This document shows positions 1-5,873 of a stretch of DNA of 6,392 bases, one piece after another; positions within the stretch are counted from its first letter, which is position 1, and the number at the start of each line of letters is the position of its first letter. The position numbers and the translations under genes are program-made. The notes beneath the pieces were generated by a model. The model had not been told where the DNA came from. It ran no database searches and was given only the letters and a program-made list of their open reading frames with translations. The stretch comes from a bacterium (lineage in GTDB: Bacteria > Patescibacteriota > Saccharimonadia > Saccharimonadales > Saccharimonadaceae): the NCBI GenBank assembly GCA_030428585.1, contig JAUIDL010000042.1:1-6392 (forward strand), in the 5' to 3' direction.

Positions 1-200
1 TCACGGTCATTTTGCACACTACTGAGCTTGGCATACTGATCTTGCAACAAGAGTTTGAATGATTCGGCCGCATCACGATAGTGCTGATTGTTAATCGAGG
101 TGCCGACACCAATAAAAACACCTGCCACTAACGCTGCGGTAATCGCCAGCACCAGCATGGTTTCGATAATGGTGAACCCGGTTGTTCTGCGCACGCCCAT
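1..200 (-). CDS. Type IV pilin-like protein (minor pilin/pseudopilin), 3' end beyond window
   Basis: The first 66 codons of a prepilin are seen; the rest lies beyond the low-coordinate edge. The protein starts MGVRRTTG followed by FTIIETMLVLAIT. This is a basic 8-residue leader ending in Gly, then Phe+1, Glu+5 and a hydrophobic helix, the recognition site of prepilin peptidase PilD. After the helix comes a polar stretch (INNQHYRDAAESFKLLLQDQ) typical of the amphipathic half of pilin helix 1. The ATG at 200 is the only sensible start because it gives a leader of normal length and no other in-frame start is nearby. There is no Shine-Dalgarno sequence; an extended -10 lies 9 bases upstream. Lying after pilD and apart from the better expressed-looking pilin at 1203-1724, it is probably a minor pilin that primes or decorates the pilus. 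That role is inferred, since the globular domain is not visible. Confidence 0.88.
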   Translation of the reverse strand, partial: MGVRRTTGFTIIETMLVLAITAALVAGVFIGVGTSINNQHYRDAAESFKLLLQDQYAKLSSVQNDR

Positions 201-203
201 GTT

Positions 204-231
204 GTCGTCATTATAGCATAAGCATGACGAC
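204..231. repeat. Perfect 8-bp inverted repeat flanking a -10 element
   Basis: GTCGTCAT at 204-211 is the exact reverse complement of ATGACGAC at 224-231, with a 12-base spacer. The TATAAT of the proposed minor-pilin promoter (210-215) sits across the inner edge of one arm and the spacer. There is no T-run after it, so it does not look like an intrinsic terminator for pilD. It could be an operator for a dimeric regulator, or an RNA hairpin just before the minor-pilin start codon in read-through transcripts. The repeat is seen; the function is inferred. Confidence 0.6.
210..218 (-). promoter_or_regulatory. Extended -10 promoter of the minor pilin gene
   Basis: On the minus strand TGC is followed directly by a perfect TATAAT (210-215), making an extended -10 (TGnTATAAT). 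No convincing -35 is present at the expected spacing, which extended -10 promoters can tolerate. Transcription would start near 203, about three bases before the ATG at 200, giving an essentially leaderless mRNA. This agrees with the missing Shine-Dalgarno site. Confidence 0.6.
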
Positions 232-241
232 GATAGCCCCT

Positions 242-1123
242 TTAAAATAGGAGTTGTGTGTACCACGAAATCACGCCCGCACCAATGAGCTGCGTGATGA
301 CCATCCCGACGATCAAAAGTGGCCCAAATGGCACCTGAGACGTCCTGTTTAAGCGTTTTGCCAGCATAAACGGAATCACGACCAAACAGCCGATAAAGTT
401 GGCTAAGAACAGCGCTAAGAGCGCTAACGGCCATGTCCCGAGCAGTAATCCCAGCGCAATACCCAATTTGACGTCACCAAACCCAATCCAGCGGCCTTTT
501 GACACGATGTACAGAACAAAATACAGACCGCTGAGCACGGCGACCGCGCCCAGGGCGTTCACGATAGTCGCGAGCCACTCGCCCGTTTGAAAGCCGGTCA
601 ATGCGACCGATACGACACCGAGCCCAATCAAGACGATCGTGACACTATCGGGCAACAAGAACCACTTGGCGTCGTAGGCAAACTGAATCGCCAACGCAAC
701 ACCAGCGAACAGCCAGACGACGACCTGTACCCACGCCAGTGGGGTGTCGAGTGCCATTGGCCACAACAGATATGAGACAACGAAAAATGTCGCGACCCCC
801 AGCTCCATCAACGGTTCGAACCAGCCAATCGGTTGTCGGCATGAGCGGCAACGACCCTTTAAACTGAGCCAGCTGAGGAGCGGCACAAGATCGTACCACT
901 GGAGCGTGTACCCGCAGTGCAAACAGCGTGATCGATCACCCCCGACCGATGTCTTTGTTAGAGGCTGTAAACGCTTCCACTCCTTTGGATCAACCGGTTC
1001 ACCCGCTTTCTTATCACGCTTGAGTTGCTGGGCACGCAGTCGCCAGACGGTAGCGCCAGCAAAGCTCCCTAGAACGAGGCCAAACAAGACTAACGCGACA
1101 ATTACCCAAGCAGTCATAACCAT
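242..1123 (-). CDS. pilD: Prepilin peptidase PilD (type IV leader peptidase)
   Basis: PilD is an integral membrane aspartic protease (A24 family). It cleaves prepilin leaders after Gly and in many bacteria also N-methylates the new Phe. Numbered from the ATG at 1123 (293 residues), TM1 carries the family signature GLVLGSFAGATVWRLR. A charged cytoplasmic segment follows, then two CxxC pairs (C67/C70 and C92/C95) that form the N-terminal zinc-type domain. The peptidase core has the conserved aspartates in YDAKWFLLPD (D151, D159) and GFGDVK (D217), and a late VPFGP motif near 264-268. About eight hydrophobic segments are visible. The frame is open to an ATG at 1144, but that start has no ribosome-binding site and would put the likely -10 inside the gene; 1117 is another candidate. 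The substrates are the pilins on both sides. The segment between TM1 and the first CxxC is longer than in many homologues. Confidence 0.94.
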   Translation of the reverse strand: MVMTAWVIVALVLFGLVLGSFAGATVWRLRAQQLKRDKKAGEPVDPKEWKRLQPLTKTSVGGDRSRCLHCGYTLQWYDLVPLLSWLSLKGRCRSCRQPIGWFEPLMELGVATFFVVSYLLWPMALDTPLAWVQVVVWLFAGVALAIQFAYDAKWFLLPDSVTIVLIGLGVVSVALTGFQTGEWLATIVNALGAVAVLSGLYFVLYIVSKGRWIGFGDVKLGIALGLLLGTWPLALLALFLANFIGCLVVIPFMLAKRLNRTSQVPFGPLLIVGMVITQLIGAGVISWYTQLLF

Positions 1124-1129
1124 ATTCCC

Positions 1130-1138
1130 ATAGTAGCA
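1130..1138 (-). promoter_or_regulatory. Extended -10-like element for pilD
   Basis: The minus strand reads TGC followed by TACTAT (1130-1135), a 4/6 match to TATAAT with the extended TGn element. Six bases then separate it from the ATG at 1123, so transcription could begin exactly at that start codon. An own promoter is expected here because a strong terminator separates pilD from the pilin gene upstream. The hexamer is weak and no good -35 is seen, so this is tentative. Confidence 0.42.
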
Positions 1139-1153
1139 AGCCATGACCGAAAT

Positions 1154-1182
1154 AAAAACTCCGGACCAGTCCCGGAGTTTTT
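1154..1182 (-). terminator. Intrinsic terminator after the pilin gene
   Basis: A perfect stem of CTCCGG/CCGGAG (1159-1164 and 1172-1177) is extended by A5/T5 (1154-1158 and 1178-1182) around a 7-base loop. On the minus strand it ends in a T-run and begins 20 bases after the pilin stop codon, the classic layout of a rho-independent terminator. Since both flanks are A/T runs, it could work in both directions. It isolates the pilin transcript from pilD. Confidence 0.9.
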
Positions 1183-1202
1183 AAGTGTGTGATTAATGCA
1201 TC

Positions 1203-1724
1203 CTAGGTGTTAACGCAGTAGAAGCCACCGCCTTCAAGAGCGATACGGAAGGCAATCTTGCGAGAACCACCAGATTCGATGGTTGCTGCGTCAGTTGCGC
1301 TACAGGTGTAGCCAGGTGACGAGAAGATTTGGTTCTGTGATGCTTCGTAGTTTTGTGAAGCACCAAGTTGTGCGGTTGTGTTCGAGGTAATCTCGTAGTG
1401 AGTACCACCACCAGTGACTGTTTGGCCTGAACGAACACCACTTGGGTCAACAAACGTATCGCCGTTGGTTTCCATGTACGTCGAAATGAAGTTTGGCCAG
1501 GTAATCGTTGCGGTTGTACCAGGCAACGAACCACGGTTCGCGCTCGAATAGTTGGTGACTGAGGTCTGCAGACGGCTCAAGTCGTTTTTGCGTTGTGTAT
1601 CGCGTTGGTTACGTTGCAACGCAGGTAACGCGATGAAGACCATCAGGAAGATCAGTCCAGCGATGGCGAGCACCAGGACGACCTCGATGATCGTGAATCC
1701 TTTTTCTTTACTAACAGCGTTCAT
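1203..1724 (-). CDS. Type IV pilin, likely the major pilin (PilA-like)
   Basis: This is a 173-residue prepilin. The leader MNAVSKEKG (9 residues) is followed by FTIIEVVLVLAIAGLIFLMV, giving Phe+1 and Glu+5 of the mature protein and the hydrophobic helix that packs the filament core. The helix continues as ALPALQRNQRDTQRKNDLSRLQ, then a Ser/Thr/Gly/Asn-rich globular domain poor in charge. Two cysteines, C141 and C170, lie 28 residues apart at the C-terminus and match the disulfide-closed D-region of type IVa pilins. The start at 1724 is preferred over the in-frame ATG at 1754 because AAGGTGG lies 11 bases upstream and the resulting leader has normal length. The gene has its own promoter, leader and strong terminator, which suits an abundant structural subunit. 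The major-pilin role is inferred from that and from the clear head domain. Confidence 0.9.
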   Translation of the reverse strand: MNAVSKEKGFTIIEVVLVLAIAGLIFLMVFIALPALQRNQRDTQRKNDLSRLQTSVTNYSSANRGSLPGTTATITWPNFISTYMETNGDTFVDPSGVRSGQTVTGGGTHYEITSNTTAQLGASQNYEASQNQIFSSPGYTCSATDAATIESGGSRKIAFRIALEGGGFYCVNT

Positions 1725-1735
1725 TGGAAGTTTTC

Positions 1736-1742
1736 CCACCTT
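1736..1742 (-). promoter_or_regulatory. Ribosome-binding site that sets the pilin start
   Basis: AAGGTGG lies on the minus strand 11 bases before the ATG at 1724. AGGTG can pair with CACCU of the usual 16S rRNA 3' end. The alternative ATG at 1754 lies upstream of this site and has no comparable site, so 1724 is the likely start. Confidence 0.65.
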
Positions 1743-1763
1743 TCGGATGAACATTAATACTGG

Positions 1764-1773
1764 TTAAGCTTAA
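1764..1773. repeat. 10-bp palindrome at the pilin transcription start
   Basis: TTAAGCTTAA is a perfect palindrome that touches the -10 box and spans the predicted +1 (about 1766) of the pilin promoter. Its position would suit an operator or a start-site effect, but a 10-bp A/T-rich palindrome can occur by chance. Confidence 0.35.
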
Positions 1774-1801
1774 ATATAGCGCACCACGCAAGTCTTGTCT
1801 A
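1773..1801 (-). promoter_or_regulatory. Pilin promoter (-35 TAGACA, 17-bp spacer, -10 TATATT)
   Basis: On the minus strand TAGACA (1796-1801) matches TTGACA at 5 of 6 bases, and TATATT (1773-1778) matches TATAAT at 5 of 6, with the optimal 17-bp spacing. The start would be near 1766, giving a leader of about 42 bases with a Shine-Dalgarno site. The first three bases of the -35 box are the TAG stop codon of pilC, so promoter and operon end are fused. Confidence 0.75.
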
Positions 1802-3010
1802 TAGGTTGACGCCGTTTACCAGGCTGTATATTGGCAGCAAGATTGCGCCGACCATACCACCAGCCACGACGGCGAGGATAACCATTAAGATTGGCTCGAT
1901 AGCGGTTGAAATGGTGCGAATCTGCTCGTCCAGCTCATCTTCGTAAACTTGGGCAACCTTACCCATCATTTCGTCGATACGACCAGATTGCTCACCAATC
2001 TTGATCATTTGTGGCACTAGCGGCGAAATCACCTCTTCTGGCTCGAGGGCCGTCGAAAGGGCTTTACCACCCTGCACCTTATCGGTCGCCCGTTCAATGC
2101 TCTTTTGAATAATCGTGTTATTGACGGCACGTCCGGTGATCTTTAACATGTCGAGCATACTCACTCCTGTACTGAGAAGGGTCTGCCCCGTTCGGGCAAA
2201 GCGCGCCATATACAGTTTCTGGAACATCTTACCAAACAGCGGGATGCGGAGCTTAAAGGTATCCTTGAACTTGATACCGCCTTCTGTCCGCAAATATTGG
2301 ATGAAGAAGTAGATACCGACACCGACCAGAATCAACACCAGCCACCAGAATGAGGCCAAGAAATTAGCAGCGTCGACCATAATCTGGGTCAAGAACGGCA
2401 AGTCTTTATTGAGGTCATCATAGAGTTTTTCTACCTGGGGCACCACCGTAAACAGCATAAAGGCCATGACGGCGAAAATAACCACCAAGACGATGATCGG
2501 GTACGTCAGGGCACCCCGAATCTTACTGACGACCGCAGCGTCCTTTTCCTGCTGATTAGCGATGCGTTGCAACGATTCGTCCAATGTACCCGACAGCTCA
2601 CCAGCGGCAATCAGCGAGATAAAGACTTCGTTAAACACCTTTGGGTGCTTGGCGAATGATTCTGAGAGTGAACGGCCGCCCTCAACACTAGCGGAGATAT
2701 CTTCGATAACCGCTTGGAGCTGCTTATTTTCGGTCTGCTCCAGCACGGTATGGAGGCTCTGACTCAGTGGCAGTCCGGCGCCAATCAACGTTGCCAGCTG
2801 ACGAGTGAAGACGACGCGGTCTTTGGTCGTGACCCGGCCGGTGATCTTCTCGAGGAAATTACCGTCGCCCGCCTGCTCTTTGATCGACAATGGCACAAAG
2901 CCTTGCTTTGCCAGCAATTTCGCCGCCGCCGATTCAGAATCGGCTTGGAGCGACGCTTTGACCACCTTGTTGGTGGCTTGGTCGCGGGCTTCGTAGGTAT
3001 ATCGCTTCAC
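1799..3010 (-). CDS. pilC: PilC inner-membrane platform protein (GspF family)
   Basis: PilC is the polytopic platform at the base of the pilus. PilB and PilT act on it to insert or extract pilin subunits. The 403-residue length is normal for the family. Two homologous GspF domains are visible. The first (about 66-190) has FTRQLATLIGAGLPL at 68-82 and GELSGTLDESL at 137-147. The second (about 266-395) has FARTGQTLLSTGVSMLDML and the matching IGEQSGRIDEMM at 338-349. Three strong membrane segments lie near 168-190, 218-239 and 371-395. The start is a GTG; GAGGA lies 10 bases upstream and abuts the pilT stop codon, indicating coupled translation. No cysteine is present. Its stop codon doubles as part of the downstream pilin promoter. 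GspF homologues also occur in type II secretion, but adjacent PilT marks this as a pilus system. Confidence 0.96.
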   Translation of the reverse strand: MKRYTYEARDQATNKVVKASLQADSESAAAKLLAKQGFVPLSIKEQAGDGNFLEKITGRVTTKDRVVFTRQLATLIGAGLPLSQSLHTVLEQTENKQLQAVIEDISASVEGGRSLSESFAKHPKVFNEVFISLIAAGELSGTLDESLQRIANQQEKDAAVVSKIRGALTYPIIVLVVIFAVMAFMLFTVVPQVEKLYDDLNKDLPFLTQIMVDAANFLASFWWLVLILVGVGIYFFIQYLRTEGGIKFKDTFKLRIPLFGKMFQKLYMARFARTGQTLLSTGVSMLDMLKITGRAVNNTIIQKSIERATDKVQGGKALSTALEPEEVISPLVPQMIKIGEQSGRIDEMMGKVAQVYEDELDEQIRTISTAIEPILMVILAVVAGGMVGAILLPIYSLVNGVNL

Positions 3011-3017
3011 GCTGGGG

Positions 3018-4088
3018 TTATCCTCGCATCAATCGTTCAAACTCTTGTAGGTCAACCGCGTATTCACGGGCGTTGTCATACGTAATCGTTCCGGCTTGCA
3101 CCAGGCTAGCCAAGGTACGGTCCATCGTCTGCATCCCCTGCTCGGCACCAGTTTGGATAATGGCGTCGAGTTGGTGCGACTTTCCTTCACGGATGATGTT
3201 ACGAACGGCTGGGTTCGCCACCAAAATTTCTGCGGCGGCTACACGACCGCCCCCAATAGCTGGAATCAGACGCTGTGAACAAATCGCCATCAAGATGTTC
3301 GATAGCTGGGCCCGCACCTGCGGTTGTTGGTGCGGCGGGAAGACGTCGATCATACGATCAATCGACTGGGCAGCACTGTTGGTGTGCAGCGTCGCAAAGA
3401 CCAAGTGACCAGTTTCGGCAATCGTAATCGCCGCTGAAATGGTTTCCAGGTCACGCATCTCACCAATCAGCACGACGTCAGGGTCTTGACGCAGGCTCGA
3501 ACGCAGCGCAGCCGAGAAACTGTAGGTGTCATAGTGCACTTCACGTTGGACAACGACTGATTTTTTCGATTTGTGAGTAAACTCGATTGGGTCTTCGATG
3601 GTAATAATGTGCTGAGCGCGTTCGGTGTTGATCTTGTCCACCAAGGCAGCCAGTGTGGTCGATTTCCCTGAACCAGTTGGTCCAGTAATCAGAACCAGAC
3701 CACGTGGATAGTCGGCAAAGCCGAGAACGACATTCGGTAATCCGAGTTCGTTAACCGATTTAATTTCGTTTGGAATCAGACGCAGTGCACCAGCCAAGTT
3801 ACCCCGTTCGTGGAAGGCGTTCACACGGAAACGACCAAGCGTTCCGAAGGCGAAGCTAAAGTCGAACTCTTTGTCTTTCAATAAAATCTGGCGCTGATCT
3901 TGGTCAAGAATAGCGAACACCAATGTCTCGACGCCGGCTTCATCCAGTGGATTGTAGCCCGCAACCGGTACCAAGGCACCATCAATACGCAGCATCGGCG
4001 GCAAGCCAACCTGCAAGTGAAGGTCCGACGCATGACGGCGAACGACTTCTTCTAGTAAAACTTCGATTCGTAATTGTTGGTTGTTCAT
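3018..4088 (-). CDS. pilT: PilT retraction ATPase
   Basis: PilT is a cytoplasmic hexameric ATPase that depolymerises pili and powers twitching, pulling and DNA uptake. The 356-residue length is usual. The N-terminal PAS-like domain includes ASDLHLQVGLPPMLRIDG (20-37). The motor domain has Walker A GPTGSGKST (136-144), Asp box IEDPIE (164-169), Walker B VVLIGEMRD (205-213) and His box TGHLVFATLHT (226-236). AVRNIIRE at 294-301 corresponds to the AIRNLIRE motif characteristic of PilT and needed for retraction, which separates it from PilB. It lies between pilB and pilC, nine bases after the pilB stop, with GGGTGG four bases before the ATG. All catalytic motifs look intact, so active retraction is expected. 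Confidence 0.97.
   Translation of the reverse strand: MNNQQLRIEVLLEEVVRRHASDLHLQVGLPPMLRIDGALVPVAGYNPLDEAGVETLVFAILDQDQRQILLKDKEFDFSFAFGTLGRFRVNAFHERGNLAGALRLIPNEIKSVNELGLPNVVLGFADYPRGLVLITGPTGSGKSTTLAALVDKINTERAQHIITIEDPIEFTHKSKKSVVVQREVHYDTYSFSAALRSSLRQDPDVVLIGEMRDLETISAAITIAETGHLVFATLHTNSAAQSIDRMIDVFPPHQQPQVRAQLSNILMAICSQRLIPAIGGGRVAAAEILVANPAVRNIIREGKSHQLDAIIQTGAEQGMQTMDRTLASLVQAGTITYDNAREYAVDLQEFERLMRG
3021..3025 (-). promoter_or_regulatory. Ribosome-binding site for the GTG start of pilC
   Basis: GAGGA on the minus strand ends directly against, and shares bases with, the last codons and stop of pilT, 10 bases before the GTG at 3010. It supports the GTG start and translational coupling with pilT. 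Confidence 0.6.
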
Positions 4089-4092
4089 CTTT

Positions 4093-4098
4093 CCACCC
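4093..4098 (-). promoter_or_regulatory. Ribosome-binding site for pilT
   Basis: GGGTGG follows the TAA stop of pilB immediately and lies four bases before the pilT ATG at 4088. It uses the GGTG register of pairing with the 16S rRNA end, as for the pilin and the 74-residue gene. Confidence 0.5.
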
Positions 4099-5862
4099 TT
4101 ACGCCGTATCTGACGTTACCCTATTCACTTCTTCTAATGTGGTGATACCGGTTAATGCTTTGAGGTAGCCATCCTGGCGCATCGTAATCATCCCTTGTGA
4201 CACCGCCGTGGCTTGAATCTCGGCGCTGGTCGCGTGATTGACGATCATCTTTTGGATATCAGTGTTGACATCCATCACCTCGTAGATCCCAGCACGACCG
4301 CTGTAGCCACCTGGTTGTTGAGGGGTGTCAACGCCTCTGACTAAAGTATAAGCGGTTTGGCCTGCTAATGGTAGGTCTTTATAGCCCAAATCTTGGGAAA
4401 CGTGCGCCACATCCTCTTTGGTCTTTGGTAAGAGGTGCCCAACGGTTGCCATAATGTTCTGGGTTTCGATCGGACTCGACTGATACGTTTCGCGCTTCTT
4501 CCCGACCCGCCGTACCAGACGCTGGCCAATCACGGTGTTGACAGTACTGGCAATCAAGAATGGTTCAATCTCCATGTCCAGCAGACGCGGCAAGACACCA
4601 GCGGCGCTGTTGGTGTGGAGCGTACTAAAGACCAAGTGTCCGGTCAGAGCAGCCTGGACAGCCAAGGCAGCGGTCTCGCCGTCACGGATCTCCCCCACCA
4701 TCACCACGTCAGGGTCCTGACGCAGAATTGAACGAAGGCCGTTGGCAAAGGTCAGCCCGACCTCTGAGTTCACTTGAATTTGGTTGACGCCAATCATCTT
4801 ATACTCGACCGGGTCCTCTAGAGTCACGATGTTGACGCTGTCGTCTTTGATTTCTTTAATCAGGGCGTACAGACTGGTCGACTTACCCGATCCGGTTGGC
4901 CCCGATGTCAGCACCATGCCGTTTGGTCGTTGAATGCCGTGTCGAATGACGCGCAGTGAGCGGCCAGCGTAACCCATTTCTTCGATATCGAACGAGTTGC
5001 CGGTTTTATCCAGCAAACGGATGACAATTTGTTCACCCCACACCACTGGGCTGATGGCGATACGAAGGTCGACTTCCTTGCCAGCGATTTTGACGGCAAA
5101 TTGACCATCCTGCGGCGTGCGGTGTTCGTCAATCTTCAGGTTGGCCAAAATTTTGACGCGGCTGACCAGAGCTGGCTCGATGGTTTTGGACAGTTGCATA
5201 ATTTCACGCAGCACGCCGTCGATACGCACGCGGATCTTCAAGCTCTTTTCCATCGGTTCGACGTGCACGTCACTGGCGCGGGCTTTGATGGCGTATTCCA
5301 AAATCTTACTCAAGGCCTGGCTGATTGGCGAGTCTTGAACAATGGTTTTGACGTTACTGGCTTCTTGAGCTTGGGCTTCTTCTTGGGTTACCTCAGCGGC
5401 TTTACCAACGTCGGACAAGTCAGTCTTGTACTGGCCCAGGACGTGGCGGACGCCTTCTTCCGAGGCCATAAAGACCTTCAGCGGACGCTGGATGCGATTG
5501 GCCAGATAGTCGACGGCCTGAACGTTGTTAGCGTCGATCATCGCGACTGCCAGACGGTTCTGTACCTCTGCGAGCGGGACCGCCATAAAGCGCTCGGCGA
5601 CATCTTCTGGCAAGAGTGACAAAATGTTCTGATCAATAATTGTGTTCGTTAAGTTCACGTATGGCACACCCGAAACTTGTGCAATCGCGTGCGTCAACAG
5701 CTCGTCATCGACGATGTCTTTTTCGGTCAGCAAGCCAAATAGTGGCTTCCCTTCTTTTTGGGCAGCGGCCTGGGTCGATTGGATAACTTCGGATGTGACT
5801 AAACCCTCTTCGATCAAGAGTTTAATCAGTTTTTCCTGAATGTCATCGGTCAGTAACGCCAC
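4099..5862 (-). CDS. pilB: PilB pilus extension ATPase (GspE/PilB family)
   Basis: PilB is the cytoplasmic hexameric ATPase that drives pilin polymerisation through PilC. The 587-residue protein has an N-terminal MshEN/GspE-N-like domain (about 1-145), a Gln/Glu/Ala-rich linker (about 155-170), an N2 domain with ASDVHVEPMEKSLKIRVRIDG (196-216) and a motor domain. Walker A is GPTGSGKST (321-329), the Asp box VTLEDPVE (346-353), Walker B VVMVGEIRD (386-394), and the His box TGHLVFSTLHT (407-417). The catalytic motifs are intact. Unusually, the tetracysteine zinc motif expected between about 451 and 519 is absent: there is no Cys in the protein, although SGRAGIYEV (521-529), which normally follows the motif, is kept. 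The GTG start at 5862 is backed by AGGAG six bases upstream. A type II secretion GspE is excluded by adjacent PilT and pilins. Confidence 0.97.
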   Translation of the reverse strand: MALLTDDIQEKLIKLLIEEGLVTSEVIQSTQAAAQKEGKPLFGLLTEKDIVDDELLTHAIAQVSGVPYVNLTNTIIDQNILSLLPEDVAERFMAVPLAEVQNRLAVAMIDANNVQAVDYLANRIQRPLKVFMASEEGVRHVLGQYKTDLSDVGKAAEVTQEEAQAQEASNVKTIVQDSPISQALSKILEYAIKARASDVHVEPMEKSLKIRVRIDGVLREIMQLSKTIEPALVSRVKILANLKIDEHRTPQDGQFAVKIAGKEVDLRIAISPVVWGEQIVIRLLDKTGNSFDIEEMGYAGRSLRVIRHGIQRPNGMVLTSGPTGSGKSTSLYALIKEIKDDSVNIVTLEDPVEYKMIGVNQIQVNSEVGLTFANGLRSILRQDPDVVMVGEIRDGETAALAVQAALTGHLVFSTLHTNSAAGVLPRLLDMEIEPFLIASTVNTVIGQRLVRRVGKKRETYQSSPIETQNIMATVGHLLPKTKEDVAHVSQDLGYKDLPLAGQTAYTLVRGVDTPQQPGGYSGRAGIYEVMDVNTDIQKMIVNHATSAEIQATAVSQGMITMRQDGYLKALTGITTLEEVNRVTSDTA

Positions 5863-5868
5863 GGGCGA

Positions 5869-5873
5869 CTCCT
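5869..5873 (-). promoter_or_regulatory. Ribosome-binding site for the GTG start of pilB
   Basis: AGGAG lies six bases before the GTG at 5862 and overlaps the TAG stop of the upstream 74-residue gene (TAGGAG). It is the best canonical Shine-Dalgarno site in the window and fixes pilB's non-ATG start. Confidence 0.75.

Noticed and set aside
204..231. The inverted repeat as an intrinsic terminator for pilD
   Set aside because: It has no T-run after the stem, a 12-base loop, and lies directly on the next gene's promoter and start.
744..1133. A 129-codon plus-strand frame opposite pilD
   Set aside because: Antisense to PilD's conserved motifs, no ribosome-binding site considered convincing, and no family resemblance.
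1124..1144. Upstream ATG at 1144 as the pilD start (adds MACYYGN)
   Set aside because: No Shine-Dalgarno site precedes it, it would sit immediately after the terminator and put the extended -10 inside the gene, and homologues begin just before TM1. It cannot be fully excluded.
1193..1534. A 113-codon minus-strand frame overlapping the pilin
   Set aside because: It is an out-of-frame shadow of the pilin, rich in Arg/Thr/Leu, while the pilin frame has a full prepilin signal, SD site and terminator.
1725..1754. Upstream ATG at 1754 as the pilin start (adds ten residues)
   Set aside because: It gives an unusually long leader and lies upstream of the only good ribosome-binding site.
5029..5619. 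A 196-codon open frame on the plus strand opposite pilB
   Set aside because: It lies entirely antisense to the well-conserved N2/N1 part of pilB, shows no recognisable domain and has low-complexity Phe/Asp/Val composition typical of the antisense of a coding strand.
3018..5862. pilB and pilT as a recent tandem duplication or repeat
   Set aside because: They share family motifs (Walker A/B, Asp and His boxes) but differ throughout in domains and length; these are ancient paralogues found together in many T4P loci.
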